This document shows, one piece after another, positions 1 through 4,513 of a stretch of DNA of 6,576 bases (position 1 is its first letter; every line of letters begins with the position of its first letter). This stretch comes from an uncultured Peptococcaceae bacterium. Its GTDB lineage: Bacteria; Bacillota; Peptococcia; Peptococcales; Peptococcaceae. The position numbers were made by a program, and so were the translations under genes. Under the pieces are notes generated by a model. It did no database searches, was not told the origin of the DNA, and worked only from the letters and a program-made list of their open reading frames with translations. Where the stretch lies: NCBI GenBank assembly GCA_902492275.1, contig CABUKW010000155.1, positions 1 through 6,576 of the forward strand, in the 5' to 3' direction.

Positions 1-1
1 C

Positions 2-637
2 ATTTTAGACGGCGATATCACCGGCCCCAGCATTCCAAAGCTGTTCGGTTTGCATGGAAATCCTGAAATGAGTGAATTTGGCGCTTATCCGTTAAAAAGC
101 GCCGGTGGAATTTCCGTGATGTCTATGAATCTGCTTCTGCCCAACGATGAAGAACCGGTTGTCTGGAGAGGTCCCATTGTTTCCGGCGTCATCAAGCAAT
201 TCTGGGAAGAAGTCGTTTGGGGCGATTTAGATTATCTGGTTATCGATTTGCCGCCAGGAACCGGCGACGCCCAGCTGACCATTCTGCAGAACCTGCCGGT
301 AAACGGCGTTTATATGGTAACGTCTCCGCAGGATTTGGCCAATATGATTGTCCGCAAGGGGATTAACATGGTAAACATGATGAATATCCCGGTGCTGGGC
401 ATTGCAGAAAACATGAGCTATCTGTCCTGTCCAGACTGCGGCAAAAAAATCTATCTCTTTGGGGAAAGCAGCATTGCAGACACCTGCAAAAATTATAAGG
501 TGCCATTAATCGGCAAATTCCCGCTGGATCCACAACTGGCGCAGTTGGGAGACGCCGGAAAAATCGAAGCATACGACGGCGAAGTTTTGAAAATTATGAT
601 GGAAAATCTGCCGGACTTCCTGCCTGTTCAGAATTAA
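2..637 (+). CDS. mrp: Mrp/NBP35 family iron-sulfur cluster carrier ATPase, 5'-truncated by window edge
   Basis: This is the C-terminal 211 residues of a cytoplasmic P-loop ATPase of the Mrp/ApbC/NBP35 family, which binds and delivers Fe-S clusters to apoproteins. The reading frame is open from base 2. The first visible residues, ILDGDITGPSIPK, are the family's conserved segment following the P-loop. The deviant Walker A motif (GKGGVGKS type) should lie just outside the window, so roughly 60-70 residues are missing. The switch II segment DLPPGTGD is at 245-268. The cluster-binding CPDC pair, with cysteine codons at 428-430 and 437-439, is intact, which argues for a functional protein. The TTG at 50 is an internal leucine codon, not the start. 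The next gene follows after 18 bp, so the two are probably co-transcribed. The family call is secure. Which Fe-S targets it serves cannot be seen. Confidence 0.93.
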   Translation: MLDGDITGPSIPKLFGLHGNPEMSEFGAYPLKSAGGISVMSMNLLLPNDEEPVVWRGPIVSGVIKQFWEEVVWGDLDYLVIDLPPGTGDAQLTILQNLPVNGVYMVTSPQDLANMIVRKGINMVNMMNIPVLGIAENMSYLSCPDCGKKIYLFGESSIADTCKNYKVPLIGKFPLDPQLAQLGDAGKIEAYDGEVLKIMMENLPDFLPVQN

Positions 638-640
638 ACA

Positions 641-647
641 AAAGGAG
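641..647 (+). promoter_or_regulatory. Ribosome binding site of the 87-residue protein
   Basis: AAAGGAG lies 8 bases before the ATG at 656, just after the stop codon of the Mrp gene. It fixes the start of the short downstream gene and supports its being translated. Confidence 0.75.
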
Positions 648-655
648 CGCACAAC

Positions 656-919
656 ATGAAATTCGATAGTACACTCGTAACTGTAGACGGCAAAGAAATC
701 GTCATTGTAGCAGTAGACACCCACTTCTTTGTATTGCCACAGGAAGAAAAAAGCGAATTGGTCCGCAATTTCTTTGCATACTTCCATAAACCAATCGTTT
801 TGATGGCCGTCAACCAACAAGGCGACATGCAATATTTTGGCCGTCCGGACTTAACCGCTATGGTCGCCAATCTGAAATTTGGCGAATTCAAATGGCAAAC
901 TAACGAAATTGCCGACTAA
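656..919 (+). CDS. Unrecognised 87-residue protein downstream of mrp
   Basis: I do not recognise this protein. It is a soluble-looking polypeptide with no signal peptide, no membrane segment and no cysteine. The N-terminal third alternates hydrophobic and polar residues as in beta strands (STLVTVDGKEIVIVAVDTHF). An acidic and aromatic stretch follows at about residues 29-45 (PQEEKSELVRNFFAYF), and then a second strand-like segment (IVLMAVNQQGDMQYFGRPD). The start is set by a good ribosome binding site 8 bases upstream. The gene sits 18 bp after the Mrp-family Fe-S carrier and before a terminator-like hairpin at 971-1062, so it is most likely the last gene of that operon. A link to Fe-S metabolism would rest only on this position. 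It is real as judged by start signal, spacing and codon quality. The function is unknown. Confidence 0.8.
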   Translation: MKFDSTLVTVDGKEIVIVAVDTHFFVLPQEEKSELVRNFFAYFHKPIVLMAVNQQGDMQYFGRPDLTAMVANLKFGEFKWQTNEIAD

Positions 920-970
920 GCTGAGAAATCGCTTTCCATCTGCAATGGCAGTATCATTCATTCGGTAAAC

Positions 971-1062
971 AAAAGGAGCTGTTCCATAAAAGACCATTGT
1001 GCTGCGCTGCATCCCAGTCCTTCGATGCAGCCGCCGATGGCTTTTATTGGACAGCTCTTTTT
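971..1062. terminator. Long imperfect hairpin between convergent genes, probable bidirectional terminator
   Basis: The outer arms AAAAGGAGCTGT (from 971) and ACAGCTCTTTTT (to 1062) pair. A second block pairs ATAAAAG with CTTTTAT, and CCAT with ATGG. The tip is a perfect 8-bp stem, GCTGCATC at 1006-1013 with GATGCAGC at 1024-1031, closed by a 10-base loop. The middle has several mismatches. On the plus strand the stem ends in a run of five T, which suits termination after the 87-residue gene. On the minus strand it ends in CTCCTTTTGTTT, which suits termination after rtcB. At about 92 bases it is long for a plain terminator, so a structured small RNA or a small inverted-repeat element is also possible. 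Confidence 0.6.
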
Positions 1063-1132
1063 CGTTATCCGAACCCATCCGAATTCGTTGTGAATGAACC
1101 AATCGCCCTTTGCTGAAGCTGCTGTCTTCTGG

Positions 1133-2254
1133 CTACTTGTTTCCGCCAGCCTTAAAATTATAAATGGGCTTGATGACAGCCTTTATTTCCACCGTATCCC
1201 CAATTTGAGAGATGATTTGCTCCATCGGCTTATATACCATCGGACATTCATCTAAGGTATCCTCCCGCACCGAAGTGCTGTAAATGCCCGCCATCTCTTT
1301 CTGAAACTGCGACACGGTAAAATGATTGTGGGATTCCCGACGGCCCATCAAGCGTCCGGCCCCGTGGGGCGCCGACTGATTCCAGTCATCATTGCCCTTT
1401 CCCTGACACAACAAACTGCCGTCCCGCATATTCATTGGAATCAGCACCGTTTCTCCCTTACGGGCAGAAATAGCGCCCTTGCGCAAAATACGCTGTTTTA
1501 CATCCACATAATTGTGAATGGTGCTGAACTGTTCTTCGATTCCCAGCTTCATGCCGCGCACCAGCTCCTGCATCATAATCTGACGGTTCAGTGCCGCAAA
1601 CTGCTGCACCAAAGCCACATCATGCAGATAATCCTCCATCTGGGCTCCGCTGAGCCAGGCCAATTCCTTATTGACGCCGCCATGGCCCTGACTGCGCAGC
1701 GTTTCATAGGCCAAATGCTGATAATATTTAGCCACCTCCAGTCCCAAATGACGGCTGCCCGAATGAATCACCAAATATAGCGAACCGGCCTCGTCTTTAT
1801 CCACCTCAATAAAATGATTGCCGCCGCCCAAAGTTCCCAAACTGCATAAGGCCCGCTCCATTTTTATTTTCGCCGCTTTGGCGCAGCGCAGCTGCTGCAG
1901 ATCCATCTGCTTGCTGCCGGCATGGGAGCGCTGCCGCACAGCAAAACCAGAAGGAATTTTTTCATAAATCAGCTTATCCAACCGCTGTAACTCGATATGC
2001 TGCTGCTTTAACCGCACCGTTTCCATCCCACAGCCAATATCCACCCCTACCAAATTGGGGACAATCTGCTCCTGCACAGTCATGGTGGTGCCGATGGTGC
2101 AGCCAGCGCCAGCATGCACGTCGGGCATAATCCGAATTTTGCTGCCCGCAGTAAAGGGCTGATTGCATAAAAGCCGCAGCTGCTGGTCGGCGCTGGGTTC
2201 TAACTGCTCGGTAAAAACTTTCGCTTCGCTGTAAGCGCCTTTTATCAGTATCAT
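1133..2254 (-). CDS. rtcB: RNA-splicing ligase RtcB (3'-phosphate/5'-hydroxyl RNA ligase)
   Basis: RtcB joins RNA 2',3'-cyclic phosphate or 3'-phosphate ends to 5'-hydroxyl ends using GTP and manganese. In bacteria it acts in the cytoplasm on RNAs cleaved by stress or toxins. The 373-residue product carries the family motifs in order: MPDVHAGAGCTIG (43-55), VGVDIGCGM (69-77) with metal ligands D72 and C75, GGGNHFIE (143-150) with N146/H147, HSGSR (164-168) with metal ligand H164, HNYV (247-250) with metal ligand H247, and APHGAGR (295-301), where H297 corresponds to the histidine that is guanylylated. All catalytic residues are present. It is somewhat shorter than the E. coli enzyme (408 residues). 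The ATG at 2254 has AGGAGGG 8 bases upstream. That site overlaps the stop of the preceding 56-residue gene, so translation is probably coupled. No archease or RtcA gene is visible beside it. Confidence 0.95.
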   Translation of the reverse strand: MILIKGAYSEAKVFTEQLEPSADQQLRLLCNQPFTAGSKIRIMPDVHAGAGCTIGTTMTVQEQIVPNLVGVDIGCGMETVRLKQQHIELQRLDKLIYEKIPSGFAVRQRSHAGSKQMDLQQLRCAKAAKIKMERALCSLGTLGGGNHFIEVDKDEAGSLYLVIHSGSRHLGLEVAKYYQHLAYETLRSQGHGGVNKELAWLSGAQMEDYLHDVALVQQFAALNRQIMMQELVRGMKLGIEEQFSTIHNYVDVKQRILRKGAISARKGETVLIPMNMRDGSLLCQGKGNDDWNQSAPHGAGRLMGRRESHNHFTVSQFQKEMAGIYSTSVREDTLDECPMVYKPMEQIISQIGDTVEIKAVIKPIYNFKAGGNK

Positions 2255-2262
2255 ATCCTTTT

Positions 2263-2269
2263 CCCTCCT
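2263..2269 (-). promoter_or_regulatory. rtcB ribosome binding site overlapping upstream stop codon
   Basis: Reading the minus strand, TAGGAGGG contains both the TAG stop of the 56-residue gene (2270-2268) and the AGGAGGG that serves rtcB. A ribosome finishing the small gene ends on the rtcB initiation region, which is a classic coupling layout. It also confirms the rtcB start at 2254. Confidence 0.8.
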
Positions 2270-2438
2270 AATATCCTGATCTTCTCATCCACTGTTTTTG
2301 CTGGCTGCGCCGATAAGCTTTGGGCGCTTCCGGTTTTCTTGTCACCGGCGATAACTCGCCCCAGCCTTTTCGTTTTTGCTGTGCCAGCGCTTTCTTTGCT
2401 TTCTTCGATAATTTATTGTCTGGAATTAATTTTTGCAT
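2268..2438 (-). CDS. Small, highly basic 56-residue protein translationally coupled to rtcB
   Basis: This short gene starts at ATG 2438 behind AGGAGA (2454-2449) with 10-base spacing, and ends in a TAG that forms part of the rtcB ribosome binding site. The product has 17 Lys/Arg against 3 Asp/Glu. It begins with a lysine-rich, helix-prone segment at residues 9-24 (KLSKKAKKALAQQKRK). A conserved-looking core follows at 25-36 (GWGELSPVTRKP), then a basic tail rich in Arg, Gln and Trp. The composition is that of an RNA- or ribosome-binding peptide. I have a vague recollection of similar lysine-rich small proteins with a W-G-x-x-x-P-V-T-R core in Bacillota, but I cannot name a family. Given its coupling to an RNA ligase, a role in binding or presenting RNA is an inference only. 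There is no cysteine and no membrane segment. Confidence 0.75.
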   Translation of the reverse strand: MQKLIPDNKLSKKAKKALAQQKRKGWGELSPVTRKPEAPKAYRRSQQKQWMRRSGY

Positions 2439-2507
2439 CTTCCTATCTTCTCCTATTTATTATTTGTTATTTGTTGCCGCTGCCCCTTTCTTGCTGTTTT
2501 TGCGCAC

Positions 2508-2542
2508 AAAAAAAAAGACACAGACCAAACGTCCGTGTCTTT
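2508..2542 (-). terminator. Intrinsic terminator between the cysteine-containing leader ORF and the rtcB gene pair
   Basis: Reading the minus strand, AAAGACACGGAC pairs with GTCTGTGTCTTT (12 bp including one G-U pair) around the 5-base loop GTTTG. The 3' arm runs directly into an uninterrupted tract of nine T. This is a strong rho-independent terminator for leftward transcription. It lies about 50 bases after the 44-codon ORF and about 70 bases before the 56-residue gene. It therefore either ends the small ORF and reductase transcripts or acts as an attenuator for the rtcB pair. There is no T tract on the plus-strand side. Confidence 0.88.
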
Positions 2543-2595
2543 GCACACCAAACATCCTCCTACAGACTGTCCAAAAACAACCTGTACGCACAGCA

Positions 2596-2730
2596 TCACA
2601 CTGCGCAAAAACAAGCAACGGGCAGCAAAACGCACATAGGACACTGCCCGCCGCCGGTTTGACATTCCGACAAAGACCGGACCGCCGCATAAAAACGGTT
2701 CACAAAATAAGTTCTGTTTAAATCCTGCAT
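2596..2730 (-). CDS. 44-residue cysteine-containing small ORF (leader peptide or small protein)
   Basis: This short ORF has a strong ribosome binding site (AAAGGAGG, 8 bases before ATG 2730) and lies just downstream of a near-consensus promoter. The product begins MQDLNRTYFVNRFYAAVRSL. Its C-terminal half carries five cysteines at residues 23, 30, 33, 40 and 42, including CPMC and CFC, plus a GGG stretch. It ends at TGA 2596, 53 bases before the terminator hairpin. Part of its coding sequence can form a 7-bp stem (2620-2626 with 2644-2650). I do not recognise a family. Possibilities are a cysteine-sensing leader peptide, a small metal- or thiol-binding protein, or a short secreted or modified peptide. 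The signals for transcription and translation are good. The function is unknown. Confidence 0.6.
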   Translation of the reverse strand: MQDLNRTYFVNRFYAAVRSLSECQTGGGQCPMCVLLPVACFCAV

Positions 2731-2738
2731 GGCTGCTG

Positions 2739-2746
2739 CCTCCTTT
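2739..2746 (-). promoter_or_regulatory. Strong ribosome binding site of the 44-residue ORF
   Basis: AAAGGAGG on the minus strand, with 8 bases to the ATG at 2730. This near-perfect site decides the start at 2730 over the upstream in-frame ATG at 2793, which lies inside the promoter -35 element. Confidence 0.75.
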
Positions 2747-2764
2747 CCTTTCAAATTGATTGAT

Positions 2765-2793
2765 ACTGTACCACAGAAAACAAATTCTGTCAA
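2765..2793 (-). promoter_or_regulatory. Vegetative promoter TTGACA-17 bp-TACAGT for the leader ORF, with internal dyad
   Basis: The -35 TTGACA (2793-2788) is a perfect consensus. The -10 TACAGT (2770-2765) matches 4 of 6 positions, and the spacer is exactly 17 bp. Transcription would start near 2757, giving a short untranslated leader to ATG 2730. The TGA stop of the reductase gene lies inside the -35 box. An inverted repeat ACAGAA (2773-2778) and TTCTGT (2785-2790) with a 6-bp gap occupies the spacer and touches the -35, where a bound repressor would block the polymerase. Confidence 0.8.
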
Positions 2794-3365
2794 CTATTTT
2801 TCCGAAATGAATTGCCCACTCCAGCTTCCAACGGTTTCCGCCGCTGATAACGCAATTCCGCCATTCCGTTATAGCGCTCCACTCCAATCAGCTTCAAAGG
2901 CAGTTCCCGTTCCTGTTGCGAAAACAGCCGGATACCGTTGCCCAGCAGCGTAGGAATAACTGTAACAAAAAGCCGATCCAGCAAATCGAGCGCCAATAGC
3001 TGCTGCACCACATTGGCGCCGCCGCAAACCCAAATATCCTGACCGGGCTGAGTTTTGAGCGCTGCTATCAACTCTGCCGGACTTTGCGACGTAAAAACAA
3101 TCCCCTCTGCGGCGGGCAGCTCCCGATGGGTCCATACATAAGTTGTTTTTCCACAATAGGGCCATGTTTCCGGCGACAGCTCGGTGACAATCTGCCGGTA
3201 GGTGTGATAGCCCATCAGCACAGTATCGACCGTTTCGCTGAAAGCCTCATAACTGCCTGGATGCAAGCTGTCGCTGCCGTCGCCGTCCAGCCAAGCCACA
3301 CCGCCATTGGCATCGGCCAGATAGCCGTCTAAGCTCATGGCGATATACAAAATTACATTGCGCAT
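2790..3365 (-). CDS. RibD C-terminal/dihydrofolate-reductase-like family protein
   Basis: This 191-residue protein has the fold and motifs of the RibD_C (bifunctional deaminase-reductase C-terminal) family, whose members use NADPH for reductions of pteridine- or flavin-precursor-like substrates. Seen in order: the N-terminal strand plus SLDGYLADANGGVAWL (11-26), LMGYHTY (50-56), the nucleotide-binding IWVCGGANVVQQL (111-123), and IPTLLGNGIRLF (137-148). The length suits the stand-alone YwjB/YyaP-like proteins and no deaminase domain is present. The natural substrate of these stand-alone proteins is generally unknown, so I do not call it folA. The start at 3365 has a modest G-rich site (GGGGGAAG). 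It follows the cysteine-dense gene by 27 bp, probably in one transcript. Its stop codon lies inside the -35 box of the next promoter, and no terminator follows until 2542. Confidence 0.85.
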   Translation of the reverse strand: MRNVILYIAMSLDGYLADANGGVAWLDGDGSDSLHPGSYEAFSETVDTVLMGYHTYRQIVTELSPETWPYCGKTTYVWTHRELPAAEGIVFTSQSPAELIAALKTQPGQDIWVCGGANVVQQLLALDLLDRLFVTVIPTLLGNGIRLFSQQERELPLKLIGVERYNGMAELRYQRRKPLEAGVGNSFRKNS

Positions 3366-3392
3366 ACTCTGTTCTTCCCCCGTTCCGCCAGA

Positions 3393-3662
3393 TCACTCCA
3401 CGATTGATTCTGCCGGTTTTTCCGGCCCGTACTCTTTGCGATAAACACGGGCGGCCAACGATTTATCGGTATACCATTTCCCCACCTGCGTCGATTCAAA
3501 TTCTTCCAGCTTAGAAGGGTCTTCCAGCAATTCTTTCAGATAATAACCGGCCAATCCCGAATTAAACCGGCCCAGCCAATCACGGCAGGTGCCGCAGCTG
3601 CAACCGCAGGTACATGCACTGCCTGTTTTTTTGGAGCAAAATACATTGGTTACCTCTTTCAT
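3393..3662 (-). CDS. Unrecognised 89-residue protein with cysteine-dense N-terminus
   Basis: I do not recognise the family. Residues 8-26 (FCSKKTGSACTCGCSCGTC) hold six cysteines at 9, 17, 19, 21, 23 and 26, a pattern that suggests metal or Fe-S binding. The rest is a cysteine-free, mostly helical acidic domain with DWLGRFNSGLAGYYLKELL and KWYTDKSLAARVY segments. There is no signal peptide or membrane helix, so it is probably cytoplasmic. The start at 3662 has AGGGG 10 bases upstream. An extended -10 lies about 47 bases upstream. It is the first gene of a likely two-gene unit with the reductase-like gene. What else it could be: a modified (ribosomally made) peptide precursor is unlikely because the cysteines are at the N-terminus, whereas a core peptide is usually C-terminal. 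Confidence 0.75.
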   Translation of the reverse strand: MKEVTNVFCSKKTGSACTCGCSCGTCRDWLGRFNSGLAGYYLKELLEDPSKLEEFESTQVGKWYTDKSLAARVYRKEYGPEKPAESIVE

Positions 3663-3708
3663 CCCGCATCATCCCCTGTTTATTTGTGATATAGATTATT
3701 TTTATTTT

Positions 3709-3717
3709 ATTGTATCA
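3709..3717 (-). promoter_or_regulatory. Candidate extended -10 promoter for the 89-residue gene
   Basis: On the minus strand TGATACAAT gives a TGn-extended -10 hexamer (TACAAT, 5 of 6), in an AT-rich stretch about 47 bases before the start codon at 3662. No convincing -35 lies 16-18 bp upstream, which is tolerable for an extended -10 promoter. Confidence 0.45.
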
Positions 3718-3780
3718 GATTCTGCTGCCATTGGCTATCCCTATTTTGCCAAAGCATGAAAAATAACGCCTGCACCAAGC

Positions 3781-3816
3781 GAAAAGACCATTGCAAACGA
3801 AAAGACCATTGCAACC
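3781..3816. repeat. 18-bp tandem direct repeat, two copies
   Basis: GAAAAGACCATTGCAAAC (3781-3798) is followed directly by a copy differing at one base (3799-3816). Either copy can pair with the single opposite arm at 3835-3849, so this looks like a duplicated terminator arm rather than an independent element. Confidence 0.85.
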
Positions 3817-3849
3817 AAAACAAATCTGGTCTGCTGCAATGGTCTTTTC
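3799..3849 (-). terminator. Hairpin terminator after the 155-residue gene
   Basis: A perfect 15-bp inverted repeat: GAAAAGACCATTGCA at 3799-3813 with TGCAATGGTCTTTTC at 3835-3849. The loop can form a further ACCA/TGGT pair. The stem begins 28 bases after the stop codon of the leftward 155-residue gene and ends in TCTTTTCG on that strand, a short T run. It is symmetric, so it could also stop rightward transcription, but no rightward gene precedes it. Confidence 0.7.
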
Positions 3850-3875
3850 CTGAGAACTTTTCCTGAGAACTTTTC
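3850..3875. repeat. 13-bp exact tandem direct repeat, two copies
   Basis: CTGAGAACTTTTC occurs twice back to back (3850-3862 and 3863-3875) between the terminator stem and the stop codon of the 155-residue gene. It lies right beside the 18-bp duplication on the other side of the hairpin. Confidence 0.85.
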
Positions 3876-3876
3876 C

Positions 3877-4344
3877 TTACACTTCCGGCGCGTAATCATA
3901 TCCGGCAAACATGCCGAATTTGACGGCAGGCTGCACCGCATAAAGCTGACTAAAATCCTTTTTGGCTTGGGCTATCGCTTCTTCTTCGCTCATGCCAGCG
4001 GCCAGATGGCAGGCTTTGCGCTGCTGCCGGTATTGCTTGGCAAAGTCTTCGCAAACGTAAATTTTCTTGTAGGCCTTATACAGCTTTTGCAGCACAATAA
4101 AACGATACCGGTCAAACTGGGGATTATATTCAATTTCACCGCGGTGAACGCTGATTTCCCGATAATCGCGGTCATCCAGGCTGATGCCCTCCCAAATTTG
4201 CTCGGCCCGGGCAATGGCCTCTTCCTTTTGCAGATAATACTGCAGCGCCGTTTCATGGTCGGTCATATCTCGATCTTCTACACTGTATACGGCAACGCCG
4301 GCATATCCGTCGCCCAACTGGGCTAATAACTGTTCAAAATCCAT
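3877..4344 (-). CDS. Unrecognised 155-residue cytoplasmic protein divergent from rarA
   Basis: I do not recognise this protein. It starts at ATG 4344 behind AGGAGG (4357-4352) with 7-base spacing. The same frame stays open upstream into the rarA coding region, but that extension is on the strand opposite rarA and has no start signal. The product is charged and rich in Glu, Gln, Tyr and Lys, and appears mostly helical with no membrane segment. Visible stretches are EEAIARAEQIWEGISLDDRDY (about 41-61), FIVLQKLYKAYKKIYVCED (about 82-100), and a helix 'MSEEEAIAQAKKDF' at about 118-131. It ends with an aromatic tail, FGMFAGYDYAPEV. A weak TAAGAT -10-like sequence lies at 4381-4376. The gene is monocistronic and ends in its own hairpin. 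The gene is convincing. The function is unknown. Confidence 0.78.
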   Translation of the reverse strand: MDFEQLLAQLGDGYAGVAVYSVEDRDMTDHETALQYYLQKEEAIARAEQIWEGISLDDRDYREISVHRGEIEYNPQFDRYRFIVLQKLYKAYKKIYVCEDFAKQYRQQRKACHLAAGMSEEEAIAQAKKDFSQLYAVQPAVKFGMFAGYDYAPEV

Positions 4345-4351
4345 ACGAGTT

Positions 4352-4357
4352 CCTCCT
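4352..4357 (-). promoter_or_regulatory. Ribosome binding site fixing the start of the 155-residue protein
   Basis: AGGAGG on the minus strand, 7 bases before ATG 4344. It selects this start over the longer reading frame that continues through the rarA coding region. Confidence 0.8.
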
Positions 4358-4444
4358 GTTTTTGCTGTTGCTACTATCTTACCCTGTTTTTCACCGTTTG
4401 TATCCAGTCTTTGGCGAAAAATTCCCAAGGGATGTGATGATTTT

Positions 4445-4474
4445 TTGCAAGAGCAGGGGCGGCTATGGTATAAT
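4445..4474 (+). promoter_or_regulatory. rarA-mnmA promoter with extended -10
   Basis: TGGTATAAT at 4466-4474 gives a perfect TATAAT with a TG extension. TTGCAA at 4445-4450 is a 4-of-6 -35 match at 18 bp. The start codon at 4514 is 39 bases downstream of the -10, so the untranslated leader is about 30 bases. Confidence 0.78.
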
Positions 4475-4513
4475 AAATCGAAACAGGATCCTATAACAGA
4501 CAGGGGAAACAGT

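Noticed and set aside
635..979. TAAACAAAAGGAGC occurring at 635-648 and 966-979
   Set aside because: The second copy has no start codon at a proper distance and the flanks differ, so a duplicated gene start is not supported.
988..999. AAAAGACCATTG shared between the hairpin at 971-1062 and the repeats at 3781-3816
   Set aside because: A 12-base match within 6.5 kb on two strands is expected about once or twice by chance, and the surrounding stems are not homologous.
1322..1780. 152-codon open frame on the plus strand inside rtcB
   Set aside because: It is a shadow of rtcB. It has no ribosome binding site, and the opposite strand carries all RtcB motifs.
2320..2721. Overlapping open frames on the plus strand across the leader region
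   Set aside because: They have low-complexity composition, no ribosome binding site, and run against the 56- and 44-residue minus-strand genes and the terminator.
3781..3875. Short-repeat cluster considered as CRISPR or an attachment site
   Set aside because: There are only two copies of each unit, adjacent with no spacers, and they are part of a terminator hairpin. No cas, integrase or tRNA gene is nearby.
4445..4513. Earlier start for RarA
   Set aside because: This stretch contains the promoter -35 and -10. ATG 4514 has the ribosome binding site and the family's usual N-terminus.
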